NCBI RefSeq assembly: GCF_003268815.1 | Contig: NZ_QLSV01000002.1 | Span: forward strand, 124,001-188,000 | Reading direction: 5' to 3' | Source of the DNA: Flavobacterium lacus | Lineage (GTDB): Bacteria > Bacteroidota > Bacteroidia > Flavobacteriales > Flavobacteriaceae | DNA length: 64,000 nucleotides | Shown here: positions 18,158 to 26,087 of the stretch, piece after piece | Layout of the letters: each line of letters opens with the position of its first letter | Numbering within the stretch: position 1 is the stretch's first letter | Made by a program: the position numbers and the translations under genes | The notes under the pieces: model-generated | Seen by the model: the letters and a program-made list of their open reading frames with translations, nothing else | Database searches by the model: none | What the model was told of the DNA's origin: nothing

Positions 18158-19245
18158 GCATTGAATTTTCTTCCTTTCCACTCATACTTTCCAAACATCG
18201 AATAAACGGCTACTGCCGAACTGAAAAAGGGATAAACTAAAGCTGTTAACAAACTGTTTTTCATTTTTATTTTATACAATCGTGCGGTTTGATTGGCTAA
18301 TAATAAATCGGAAACAACTTTTAAAATCAGTAGCATTAACATTTCAAAAAAACCAAACAAAACTAAAAACAAAGAACTAACAACAGCCAAATTAGCAAAG
18401 AAAACAGTCAATGCAACTAATTTTCCAAAACCGGAAGAATAGGTTTTTGATTTTCCTGCCCAGCGAACGCGTTGCTGAAAAAGTTCCGACCAACTTTCTG
18501 CTGAGTTCGTTTGAATTTGAAAGTCTGGTTTGAGCAAAAATCCGACCTTATAAGGAAACTGTTTGACTGCTTTTTGAAGTAAAAAAACATCATCACCACT
18601 GGCAATCTCGCTATTCCCATCAAAACCATTTAATTGTTGAAAGAAATTTTTGGAATAGGCAAAATTCGCTCCGTTGCACATAAAAGCCAAATCAAAATCA
18701 AAACTTCCAATGGTAACCGCTTGCAAAGTAATCATTTCAATTTGTTGAAAATCATGGAGAAAAGTAGTTTTATTTTTGAAAAAAACCGGTCCGCAAACCA
18801 TCTCTTTATTTGTTTGTTGAATGTAATTATTCAAATCTAAAAGCCAGTTTTCAGGAACAACACAATCGGCATCTGTAGTAATAATCCATTCGAATTGTGA
18901 ATGATGAATCGCAGTTTGAATCGCATCTTTTTTGGGCGAATCTGATTGACGTTCATTTTCAACGGTCAAAACCCGAAACCCTAAACTCGCAACCCGAAAA
19001 CCATCAGTAGATTCATCATCAATCAAAATCACTTCAAAATTTTCTGATGGATAATTTAGTTTTTCGATTGATTTTAAAAGGTTTGGAAGGTTTTCTGCTT
19101 CATTTCGAAATGGAACAACAATGGAGAAAGATATTTTTCTGATGGATGAATTTTCGTTTGCTTTCTGTACTTTTTTAAATCCCATCCAAAAGAAAATCAT
19201 CAAAAAAATATAAACCGAAATGACTAAAATTAGTAGATAAATCAT
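18154..19245 (-). CDS. Family 2 glycosyltransferase, membrane associated
   Basis: A 363-residue GT-A glycosyltransferase with one N-terminal membrane helix and two or three C-terminal helices. Motifs are visible: FSIVVPFRNEAENLPNLL, the nucleotide-sugar site IDDESTDG, the DxD metal motif in TTDADC, and QRVRWAGK (QxxRW), typical of processive or membrane-bound GT2 enzymes. Substrate unknown. Its ATG overlaps the stop of the upstream flippase-like gene by 4 bases, so the two form an operon and may act on one envelope glycolipid or glycan. The gene end overlaps the convergent lipoprotein gene. Confidence 0.9.
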   Translation of the reverse strand: MIYLLILVISVYIFLMIFFWMGFKKVQKANENSSIRKISFSIVVPFRNEAENLPNLLKSIEKLNYPSENFEVILIDDESTDGFRVASLGFRVLTVENERQSDSPKKDAIQTAIHHSQFEWIITTDADCVVPENWLLDLNNYIQQTNKEMVCGPVFFKNKTTFLHDFQQIEMITLQAVTIGSFDFDLAFMCNGANFAYSKNFFQQLNGFDGNSEIASGDDVFLLQKAVKQFPYKVGFLLKPDFQIQTNSAESWSELFQQRVRWAGKSKTYSSGFGKLVALTVFFANLAVVSSLFLVLFGFFEMLMLLILKVVSDLLLANQTARLYKIKMKNSLLTALVYPFFSSAVAVYSMFGKYEWKGRKFNA

Positions 19246-20174
19246 AGTTCTAATTTTGGTTTAAATTTCAGTACAAAAAGGCTTCCAATTAAAACCGGAA
19301 TTACCAAATTCAAAAACCACATTAATGTCGTTATTGAAACGATTGTCCATTGATTAACACCTAATTTTCCGAATAAAATAAAGGCAACACTTCCTTTTAT
19401 CGCTACATCCATCAAATGAATACTCGGAACAATGGAGGCTAAAAAATACATTGAAAAAATAGTTGCTAAGGCTAAAGAATAGGTAATTTCTACTCCAAAA
19501 ATCACTAATAAAAAATAGAATTGATGGGAAAAAATCAGAAAGCGGATAACTGATAATTGTTGCGTAGTTTTTAATGAATTTCTTGGAAACGATTTTATTT
19601 TCTGAATTAATTTTTCGACTGAAAAACCATAAATAATAATCTTCTTTCCAAAAATTATAAAAAGAGAAAATAGGAGCAAAATTATAAAAAGAAATAGTGC
19701 AATTTTATAACTGAAATAATCATAAAACAATCCAGTAATCATCAATCCAACTACGCCAAAAAATAAAGTAGTTGCCATTTGACTACTATTACTGATAAAA
19801 TTTAAAAGAATAATTTTTTTGGTTTCTGATTTCGGAAAATAAAGCATTTTTGCACCGTATTCTCCCACTCGATTAGGAGTGAATATCGAAGCAGTCAACG
19901 ACCCTAACGATTGAACTGTGGCTTCTTTCAACGAAATTTTATAAAAAGTATTGACTAAATTTTGCCATTTCAAAATCTCAAAAAACCAGTTTAAAACGCT
20001 TAAAAAGACAATTCCAACTAAACTGAAAAATGTAAATTTAGTAGATACAAGCTGCCAATCGTTTAAGTTTTTTTTGCTCAATTCGGCATACAAATAATAA
20101 ATAGCGGATCCCACAATCAAAAGTTTGACGAGAACCAGCAGGAATTGTTTAGCTTTGTAAGGAATTGAATTCAT
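19242..20174 (-). CDS. Lysylphosphatidylglycerol synthase TM / UPF0104-type membrane protein
   Basis: The start is taken at 20174 (MNSIPYKAKQFLL); an ATG at 20207 would add 11 residues. The 310-residue protein has about eight hydrophobic segments. A TPNRVGEYGAKMLYF motif near residue 95 is characteristic of the UPF0104/LPG_synthase_TM family (related to flippase domains of MprF and to AglD-like proteins). It is translationally coupled to the following GT2 gene, suggesting a role in lipid-linked sugar transport or modification. It is divergent from ruvC with only 53 bases between starts. Confidence 0.82.
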   Translation of the reverse strand: MNSIPYKAKQFLLVLVKLLIVGSAIYYLYAELSKKNLNDWQLVSTKFTFFSLVGIVFLSVLNWFFEILKWQNLVNTFYKISLKEATVQSLGSLTASIFTPNRVGEYGAKMLYFPKSETKKIILLNFISNSSQMATTLFFGVVGLMITGLFYDYFSYKIALFLFIILLLFSLFIIFGKKIIIYGFSVEKLIQKIKSFPRNSLKTTQQLSVIRFLIFSHQFYFLLVIFGVEITYSLALATIFSMYFLASIVPSIHLMDVAIKGSVAFILFGKLGVNQWTIVSITTLMWFLNLVIPVLIGSLFVLKFKPKLEL

Positions 20175-20227
20175 CAACACAAAGAAACAAACTTTAACCT
20201 GAAACATTAAACTTTAAACAAAAAAGA

Positions 20228-20782
20228 TTGGCAAACGAACGCATCATCTTAGGCATCGACCCCGGAACCACCATCATGGGATTTGGTATAATTAAAATCG
20301 TGAATAAAAAAATGGAATTCATTCAGTTGAACGAATTGATTTTGAGTAAATACGACGATCATTACACCAAGTTAAAAGTGATTTTTGAACGCACCATCGA
20401 GTTGATTGAAACCCATCATCCGGACGAAATTGCGATTGAGGCTCCTTTTTTCGGTAAAAATGTTCAATCGATGCTGAAACTCGGAAGAGCTCAAGGAGTA
20501 GCGATGGCAGCGGGATTATCGCGACAAATTCCTATTACCGAATACGAACCCAAAAAGATTAAAATGGCCATCACCGGAAACGGAAATGCAAGTAAAGAAC
20601 AAGTGGCTAAAATGCTGCAACAGTTATTAGGTTTGAAAGAATTGCCTAAAAATTTAGATTCTACCGATGGTTTGGCGGCGGCGGTTTGTCATTTTTTTAA
20701 TTCGGGGAAAGTGGTTGGTACTACTAGCTATTCTGGATGGGATGCGTTTGTGAAACAGAATGAAAATAAAATTAGAAAATGA
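20228..20782 (+). CDS. ruvC: Crossover junction endodeoxyribonuclease RuvC
   Basis: A 184-residue Holliday-junction resolvase with an RNase H-like fold. The start is TTG at 20228, the only codon that restores the conserved N-terminus MANERIILGIDPGT. The four catalytic acids are visible: Asp11 in GIDPGT, Glu71 in IAIEAPFF, and Asp144 and Asp147 in NLDSTDGLAAA. It works with RuvAB in recombination repair in the cytosol. No ruvA or ruvB is adjacent. The 61-base gap after it contains AT-rich repeats of the word CAATTTGTCAATTG type. Confidence 0.95.
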   Translation: MANERIILGIDPGTTIMGFGIIKIVNKKMEFIQLNELILSKYDDHYTKLKVIFERTIELIETHHPDEIAIEAPFFGKNVQSMLKLGRAQGVAMAAGLSRQIPITEYEPKKIKMAITGNGNASKEQVAKMLQQLLGLKELPKNLDSTDGLAAAVCHFFNSGKVVGTTSYSGWDAFVKQNENKIRK

Positions 20783-20843
20783 GGCAATTTGTCAATTGAA
20801 CTACACAATTTACAAATTGGCTAATTGAAAAATTGACACATCA

Positions 20844-21971
20844 ATGAGCGGCATCTACATCCACATACCTTTTTGCAAACAAGCTTGTCACTACTGCGAC
20901 TTTCATTTTTCTACTTCCATGAAAAATAAAGATGAGATGGTTTTGGCTTTGGCTAAAGAAATTCAGTTGCGGAAAGAAGAATTCAAAAATGAAGTGGTTG
21001 AAACCATTTATTTCGGCGGTGGAACTCCTTCAGTATTAGCTGTTGAAGATTTACGATTGTTGATTGAGGAAGTTTTTAAAAATTATAACGTCATTGAAAA
21101 TCCAGAGATTACTGTAGAAGCAAATCCCGACGACTTATCGAATAATCGAATAATCGAACTATCCAACAATCGAATAAATCGTCTCTCCATCGGCATTCAA
21201 TCCTTTTTTGAAGACGATTTGAAACTCATGAATCGGGCTCATAATGCCGAAGAAGCCAAAAAATGTTTGGAAGAAGCTACAAAATATTTTGATAATATTT
21301 CCCTCGATTTGATTTACGGCATTCCGGGCATGAGCAACGAAAAATGGATTCAGAATATTGAAACTGCTTTGTCATTTGGCATCCCGCATATTTCGAGTTA
21401 TGCGTTGACGGTTGAGCCGAAAACCGCTTTGTATTTATTTATTCAAAAAGGAATAATTTCTGCACCAGAAGACGAAGTCGCTCAAGAACATTTTGAAATT
21501 TTGGTCGAAAAACTGGAAGAGGCCGGATTTATTCACTACGAACTGTCCAATTTTGGTAAGGAAAACTATTTCTCCAAAAACAATTCGAGTTATTGGTTGG
21601 GAAAAAAATACATTGGCATCGGTCCGTCTGCTCATAGTTATGATGGCGAAAAGAGAGGCTGGAATGTGTCAAATAATGCGTTGTATATCAAATCGATTCA
21701 GGAAGAAAAATTGCCAATTGAAACCGAAACGTTATCCAAAACCGATCGGTATAATGAATATGTGATGACAGGTTTGCGAACGATTTGGGGAATTTCTCTT
21801 GACCGAATTCAATCCGAATTTGGTCAAACTTATTTGGATTACCTCAACCAACAAGCAGCTAAATACGTTGAAGATCACTTACTTTTTGTGGATGAAAACA
21901 TTTTGCGAACCACTAGGAAAGGAAAGTTTTTGAGTGATGGGATTGCTTCAGACTTATTCATGCTGAACTAG
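20844..21971 (+). CDS. hemW: Radical SAM heme chaperone HemW (HemN-like)
   Basis: A 375-residue radical SAM protein. MSGIYIHIPFCKQACHYCDF carries the CxxxCxxC cluster for the [4Fe-4S] centre and the adjacent CDF typical of the HemN/HemW group. FGGGTPS and the EANPDD strand follow, and the C-terminal HemN_C domain begins near residue 300 (TGLRTIWGISLDRI). The length and the absence of the HemN N-terminal extension favour HemW, which delivers heme to respiratory enzymes, over oxygen-independent coproporphyrinogen oxidase. It ends at a hairpin that is also part of the flank of the GIY-YIG cassette. Confidence 0.92.
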   Translation: MSGIYIHIPFCKQACHYCDFHFSTSMKNKDEMVLALAKEIQLRKEEFKNEVVETIYFGGGTPSVLAVEDLRLLIEEVFKNYNVIENPEITVEANPDDLSNNRIIELSNNRINRLSIGIQSFFEDDLKLMNRAHNAEEAKKCLEEATKYFDNISLDLIYGIPGMSNEKWIQNIETALSFGIPHISSYALTVEPKTALYLFIQKGIISAPEDEVAQEHFEILVEKLEEAGFIHYELSNFGKENYFSKNNSSYWLGKKYIGIGPSAHSYDGEKRGWNVSNNALYIKSIQEEKLPIETETLSKTDRYNEYVMTGLRTIWGISLDRIQSEFGQTYLDYLNQQAAKYVEDHLLFVDENILRTTRKGKFLSDGIASDLFMLN

Positions 21972-21980
21972 TTTCAGCAT
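21960..21980 (+). repeat. Palindromic hairpin, left flank of the GIY-YIG cassette
   Basis: ATGCTGAACTAGTTTCAGCAT folds into an 8-9 bp hairpin and overlaps the last codons of hemW; followed by CTTTT it may also end hemW transcription. An inverted near-copy lies at 22333-22353. A weaker relative (CTGAAACCAGTTCAG) lies at 25931-25945. Confidence 0.65.
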
Positions 21981-22004
21981 CTTTTGAAAATTAAATCACA
22001 TACT

Positions 22005-22289
22005 ATGCAAAAAGGATATACGTATATTTTAACAAATAAGAATCTCACTGTTTTGTATGTTGGAGGAACAAAAGACTTAAAAAATCGTATAGATTGTCAT
22101 AAAGATGGACCAGGTACGGTTTTTACAAAAAAATATAATGTGACAAAACTACTATATTTTGAAGAATTTGACAATTATCATGATGCTTTTGAAAGAGAAA
22201 AACAACTTAAAAATTGGCATAAAGAATGGAAGTGGAATTTAGCAAAAATTTTAAATCCTGAATTAAAAGATTTATATTTGGAATTGTAA
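22005..22289 (+). CDS. GIY-YIG nuclease domain protein, 94 aa
   Basis: The start is taken at the ATG at 22005 (MQKGYTYILTNKN). The product is a single small GIY-YIG domain of the UPF0213/YhbQ-like type: YTYILTN is the GIY strand, VLYVGGTKDLKNRI holds the YIG motif and catalytic Arg, and FEREKQLKNWHKEWK carries the metal-binding Glu. The lone domain, without a DNA-binding partner, is flanked by inverted copies of one palindrome (21960-21980 and 22333-22353). It may therefore be a mobile or selfish cassette inserted between hemW and the cyclase gene. Its host function is unknown. Confidence 0.88.
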   Translation: MQKGYTYILTNKNLTVLYVGGTKDLKNRIDCHKDGPGTVFTKKYNVTKLLYFEEFDNYHDAFEREKQLKNWHKEWKWNLAKILNPELKDLYLEL

Positions 22290-22332
22290 AAAAGTGTCTT
22301 TTTGAAATTTGAAACTAATTTCAGATTTGAAA

Positions 22333-22353
22333 GATGCTGAAACAAGTTTAGCA
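22333..22353 (+). repeat. Palindromic hairpin, right flank of the GIY-YIG cassette
   Basis: ATGCTGAAACAAGTTTAGCAT; its reverse complement agrees with the left flank at 19 of 21 positions. It ends three bases before the next ATG. Confidence 0.65.
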
Positions 22354-22356
22354 TAA

Positions 22357-23121
22357 ATGATAGCAACCATCACCCATCAAAACAAAACCTTCCAAGTAAA
22401 TTTATCAAAACCCATTGATATTTCGCTGCCCTTATCCAATACTGAAAAAAATCCGATTGCTTGGTATATTGAAAAACCACAAATAGAACCTGTTCGTTTT
22501 GGTTCTTGGGTGGGAAGTGTGAAAGGCGGTGCAACGACTAATTTCAATAACATTTTTTTCAATCCTCACGGACACGGCACGCACACGGAATGTTTGGGAC
22601 ATATTACAAAGGAATTTTTTAGTATTAATCAAGCTTTAAAAACCTTTTTCTTTACGGCTCAACTGATTTCCGTTCAACCGGAACAACATGGAGATGATTT
22701 TGTGATTACGAAAAATCAAATTGAAAAAGCTGTAGGTAATTCAAATCCTGAAGCGATTGTAATTCGAACGCTACCGAATTTAGAAGAAAAAAAGTCTAAA
22801 AATTATTCACATACTAATCCTCCTTATTTGCACGAAGAAGCGGCAACTTTTATTCGTGAAAAAGGTATTCAACATCTATTAATAGACTTACCAAGTGTGG
22901 ATAAGGAAAAAGACGAGGGTAAATTATTAGCTCACAAAGCATTTTGGAATGTGAAAGATGTGAATAATTTGAATACAGATGCACGAAAAAATGCAACGAT
23001 TACGGAATTGATTTTTGTGGATGATGAAGTGAAAGATGGTTCTTATTTGTTGAACTTACAGATTGCTTCGTTTGAAAATGATGCTTCACCATCTAAACCA
23101 ATCCTTTTTCAGATTTTGTAA
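22357..23121 (+). CDS. Cyclase / kynurenine formamidase-like family protein
   Basis: A 254-residue protein of the Cyclase (KynB-like) superfamily. NPHGHGTHTECLGHI contains the H-x-G-T-H-x-(E/D) metal-binding signature near residues 71-85, and an IDLPSVD strand follows near residue 178. Family members are metal-dependent amide or ester hydrolases such as N-formylkynurenine formamidase. No tryptophan-catabolic genes are nearby, so the substrate is open. No signal peptide. It is followed after 8 bases by a YjbR-family gene, probably in one operon. Confidence 0.85.
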   Translation: MIATITHQNKTFQVNLSKPIDISLPLSNTEKNPIAWYIEKPQIEPVRFGSWVGSVKGGATTNFNNIFFNPHGHGTHTECLGHITKEFFSINQALKTFFFTAQLISVQPEQHGDDFVITKNQIEKAVGNSNPEAIVIRTLPNLEEKKSKNYSHTNPPYLHEEAATFIREKGIQHLLIDLPSVDKEKDEGKLLAHKAFWNVKDVNNLNTDARKNATITELIFVDDEVKDGSYLLNLQIASFENDASPSKPILFQIL

Positions 23122-23129
23122 TATAGATT

Positions 23130-23486
23130 ATGAATATTGAACAACTATACGATTATTGCTTATCCAAAACAGCCGTCACCGAACACTTCCCTTTCGATGA
23201 AGATACTTTAGTTTTTAAAGTCGGTGGAAAAATGTTCTGTCTCACTTCTTTAAAAGATTGGGAAAACGGAACTCCTTCGTTAAACCTAAAATGTGAACCT
23301 GAAAAAGCATTGGAACTTCGAGCGGAATATGATGCGATAACAGCAGGCTATCACATGAGCAAAGTGCATTGGAATACAGTCGCCTTTCACAGTGATGTGG
23401 ATGACAAAATGATGCGGGAATTGATAAGCCATTCGTATGAATTGGTGTTTAATAGTCTTCCCAAAAAAGTTCGAGATTTAATTTAA
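23130..23486 (+). CDS. MmcQ/YjbR family protein
   Basis: A 118-residue protein of the YjbR (MmcQ) family, a small CyaY-like alpha/beta fold. The start MNIEQLYDYCLSKTAVTEHFPFDEDTLVFKVGGKMF is characteristic, as is the later YHMSKVHWNTV and the C-terminal SYELVFNSLPKK. Some members bind DNA non-specifically; a physiological role is not established. It lies 8 bases after the cyclase gene and is the last gene before a new promoter. Confidence 0.9.
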   Translation: MNIEQLYDYCLSKTAVTEHFPFDEDTLVFKVGGKMFCLTSLKDWENGTPSLNLKCEPEKALELRAEYDAITAGYHMSKVHWNTVAFHSDVDDKMMRELISHSYELVFNSLPKKVRDLI

Positions 23487-23498
23487 TTTTTTGGTTAT

Positions 23499-23542
23499 GT
23501 AACAAGTGTTACTTTTTAACTGGTTGATGATAAGTACCTTTA
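23499..23542 (+). promoter_or_regulatory. Promoter with Crp/Fnr-type palindrome before the SQR-like gene
   Basis: GTAACAAGTGTTAC (23499-23512) is a perfect GTAAC-N4-GTTAC palindrome. A -7-like box TACCTTTA lies at 23535-23542. The palindrome centre is about 33 bases from the box centre, a usual position for an activator of the Crp/Fnr family. The binding protein is inferred, not seen in the window. Confidence 0.5.
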
Positions 23543-23561
23543 TACTACAAAATTAATCATC

Positions 23562-24764
23562 ATGACCACAACAGTTGTAATTGGAGGGAGTTTTGCCGGA
23601 ATGACGGCCGCCCTAGAAATCAAACGAAAGGGAAAAGACCAACACAAAGTCATTTTAATTGATAAATCACCGCTTTTTCTGTTTATTCCCTCACTCATTT
23701 GGGTGCCACTAGGCAGAAGAGAAATCAAAGATATTTCCTTTAAAAAAGAAGCCATTCTAAAGAAAAAAGGCGTCGATTTTATCGTAGCCGAAGCTGTGAA
23801 AGTTGATCCTAAAACTAGCACTGTTTTTACCGACCATGGTGAATTCCATTACGACCATTTGGTCATTGCAACCGGTCCAAAAGTGAAATACGACGTTGCT
23901 CCCGGAGTAGAGGAATTTGCACATTATATCGGTACACCCCATGGAGCCATGAAAACTCGAAAAGCATTGGAAGAGTTCAAGAAAAATCCGGGTTCGATTG
24001 TGATTGGAGCAACCCAAAATGCCGGATGTATGGGTGCTGCTTACGAATTTTTATTCAACATTGAAAAATGGCTTCGCGAACAAAACATCCGCAAAAAAGT
24101 AGATTTATATTGGATTACGCCAGAAGATTATTTGGGTCACTTTGGTATCGACGGAATGCCTATGGGCGAAACGATGCTAAAATCCTTTATGAGTATGTTT
24201 AATATTCGTTATCGTACACAAGTTGGCGTAAAAGAAGTTCAAAAAGACAAAATCATTTTGACTAATGATGAAATTTTACCGAGTCGTTTTACCATGTTGA
24301 TGCCCCCGTTTATTGGGGTAGATTTTGTGACTAATTCACCTGAACTGCATTCCACACCCACTGGTTATCTAACAGTGGGTAATGATTATAGACATCCTGA
24401 TTATCCGAATATTTGGGCAGCGGGAATTGCCGTGAATGTACCGCTTCCTTTTACACCCGGAAAAGTGCCTTTTGCCTCACCAAAAACAGGTTACCCTTCT
24501 GATGAAACCGGAAAAATTGTAGCCGAAAATATCATTCGAGTAACCAATGGCAGAACTGATTTAAAAGAAAAAGCTTGGGGAAGAATTCCGGGATTATGCA
24601 TTATGGATGCCGGGAAAAAAGAAGTTTTATTGCTTTCTACCAGTTTATTCAAACCCAGAACGTTTGCCATCATGATTCCAAATGTTTTATATGATTTCAA
24701 TAAAGTTTTATTTGAAAAATATTTTCTTTGGAAAACCCGAAATGGGCTGTCTTATTTACCTTAA
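23562..24764 (+). CDS. Sulfide:quinone oxidoreductase-like FAD protein
   Basis: A 400-residue flavoprotein of the disulfide-reductase superfamily. It begins MTTTVVIGGSFAGMTAALEI (FAD site) and has a second ATG-type motif in HLVIATGPK. Two cysteines, Cys156 (NAGCMGAAYEF) and Cys346 (PGLCIMDAG), are about 190 residues apart, close to the redox pair of sulfide:quinone reductases. The C-terminus is hydrophobic and amphipathic (FKPRTFAIMIPNVLYDFNK), as in membrane-bound SQRs. It probably transfers electrons from sulfide to quinone; NADH dehydrogenase type 2 is a less likely alternative. A GTAAC-N4-GTTAC operator precedes it, so it may be redox or nutrient regulated. Confidence 0.82.
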   Translation: MTTTVVIGGSFAGMTAALEIKRKGKDQHKVILIDKSPLFLFIPSLIWVPLGRREIKDISFKKEAILKKKGVDFIVAEAVKVDPKTSTVFTDHGEFHYDHLVIATGPKVKYDVAPGVEEFAHYIGTPHGAMKTRKALEEFKKNPGSIVIGATQNAGCMGAAYEFLFNIEKWLREQNIRKKVDLYWITPEDYLGHFGIDGMPMGETMLKSFMSMFNIRYRTQVGVKEVQKDKIILTNDEILPSRFTMLMPPFIGVDFVTNSPELHSTPTGYLTVGNDYRHPDYPNIWAAGIAVNVPLPFTPGKVPFASPKTGYPSDETGKIVAENIIRVTNGRTDLKEKAWGRIPGLCIMDAGKKEVLLLSTSLFKPRTFAIMIPNVLYDFNKVLFEKYFLWKTRNGLSYLP

Positions 24765-24776
24765 AAATGATGCAAT

Positions 24777-24811
24777 AAACCCTTCCAGAGTTTAAAACTC
24801 TGGAAGGGTTT
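24777..24811. terminator. Bidirectional terminator between convergent genes
   Basis: AAACCCTTCCAGAGTTT is followed directly by AAAACTCTGGAAGGGTTT, a near-perfect stem that can serve both strands. Its right edge touches the stop codon of the DUF4407 gene. Confidence 0.8.
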
Positions 24812-25910
24812 AAAGCGATTTCTTCTGCTTCTCTACAAAACCATCCGCTTGCAATTCTAACAATTCGATGGCACGTTTTTTCTTGTAATCGTATAAACCT
24901 TTGTCTTCTCGAATATCGGCATAGACTTTATCATAAATGGAAGCATCAGTTTGTTTTTGCAAATCGCTTTGGTATTTGTTTTGAGCTAAAACGTTTTGCA
25001 CTGCCAGTTCGCCTTCTTCTTGTTTAAAATCGTATTCGCCTCGTGGTGACAATAATTTGGCAATAATGGGTGAAGTCTCTATGGCTAAGAAAAGTAGCAT
25101 GATGAAAAAAGACGGCAACCAAGGCAAGTCTCCTAATGCATTGATACGAGCCATTAAACCGTCAAAACCATCGATGATGGGTTGTGTTTCGGCCACTTTT
25201 TTATCTAAATCGGTTTGAAGGGTTTTACCTTTTGCTTCCAATTCAGTTATTTTGGTTTGATTGGTTGCTTTTAAAGCAGCTAATTCCTGTAAAGCAGCAT
25301 CGTGTTTTTCACGCTTTTCTTTGTAAACCGGACCTTTTCCGAGTTTTTTTGTGCCGGCCGTTCCTTCGGCTTCGGTGATAAAAACGGAATATAAATCGTT
25401 GACTTCTTTTTCTTTTTTCAAGATGTCTGATTTTAAACTGTCGATTTGAGCTTTATTTTGATCTACATCGGTTTGGAAATAATTGGCAACCTGTTTTTTA
25501 TTGTTCAACGCCATTTCGTTTTTTTCTTTCAATAGAACAGTATTGATTTCTTTTTCAAAAATTTTGATTTCCAATGGTTTTGAAATGACAATGGCAATGA
25601 TCACCGCCAGCACAATTCGGGGTGAAGCTTGAATGAATTCATCCAAAAAACTGTCTCTTTTTTTGATAGTGGAAACAATAAAACGGTCGAGGTTAAAAAT
25701 GAGTAAACCCCAAACCAGACCGAAAAAGACAGCCATATAAGCGTTGTCAAAAACAGTGTAAAGAGCATAACTTCCGGCAATAAAAGCCATGACTGCCGTA
25801 AAGAAAACGGTGGCACCAATTCCGGCATATTTGTTTTGTTCGCCGTTGGAACAACTTTCGATAATATCTTTGTCGGAACCCGAACAAAGCAGGAAGAATT
25901 TTTTGAGCAT
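24810..25910 (-). CDS. DUF4407 family membrane protein
   Basis: A 366-residue protein. MLKKFFLLCSGSDKDIIESC begins the domain. Two adjacent membrane helices (YAGIGATVFFTAVMAFIAGSY and AVFFGLVWGLLIFNLDRFIV) and a third near residue 95 are followed by a 150-residue charged coiled-coil-like segment. A fourth helix (LPWLPSFFIMLLFLAIETSPI) precedes a second charged tail. This arrangement fits DUF4407, whose function is not known. It has its own promoter (TAAATTTG at 25979-25972) with a palindrome in the leader. Confidence 0.88.
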   Translation of the reverse strand: MLKKFFLLCSGSDKDIIESCSNGEQNKYAGIGATVFFTAVMAFIAGSYALYTVFDNAYMAVFFGLVWGLLIFNLDRFIVSTIKKRDSFLDEFIQASPRIVLAVIIAIVISKPLEIKIFEKEINTVLLKEKNEMALNNKKQVANYFQTDVDQNKAQIDSLKSDILKKEKEVNDLYSVFITEAEGTAGTKKLGKGPVYKEKREKHDAALQELAALKATNQTKITELEAKGKTLQTDLDKKVAETQPIIDGFDGLMARINALGDLPWLPSFFIMLLFLAIETSPIIAKLLSPRGEYDFKQEEGELAVQNVLAQNKYQSDLQKQTDASIYDKVYADIREDKGLYDYKKKRAIELLELQADGFVEKQKKSL

Positions 25911-25930
25911 GATGATTGATGATTTAATTA

Positions 25931-25979
25931 CTGAAACCAGTTCAGCAAGATTGATTGATGCTTGATTAGTACAAATTTA
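25931..25979 (-). promoter_or_regulatory. Promoter and leader palindrome of the DUF4407 gene
   Basis: On the minus strand TAAATTTG (complement of 25972-25979) fits the -7 box. The leader contains CTGAAACCAGTTCAG (plus-strand 25931-25945), whose core resembles the palindromes flanking the GIY-YIG gene. Confidence 0.5.
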
Positions 25980-26033
25980 ACGCCAAATGTTTCAAATTGT
26001 TATAATTTATTGAGAAATTGGTGGTTAGAAGAA

Positions 26034-26064
26034 ATCCTGCAAGATTTGAACAATCTTACAGGAC
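26034..26064 (-). terminator. Terminator of the second BlaI/M56 operon
   Basis: TCCTGCAAGATT (from 26035) pairs with AATCTTACAGGA (to 26063) around a short loop, just downstream of the M56 gene on the minus strand. Confidence 0.7.
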
Positions 26065-26087
26065 TTACTTTAGATTTAAACAACATG

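Noticed and set aside
22178..22366. Minus-strand frame opposite the GIY-YIG gene
   Set aside because: It is a shadow of the GIY-YIG coding strand and the right palindrome.
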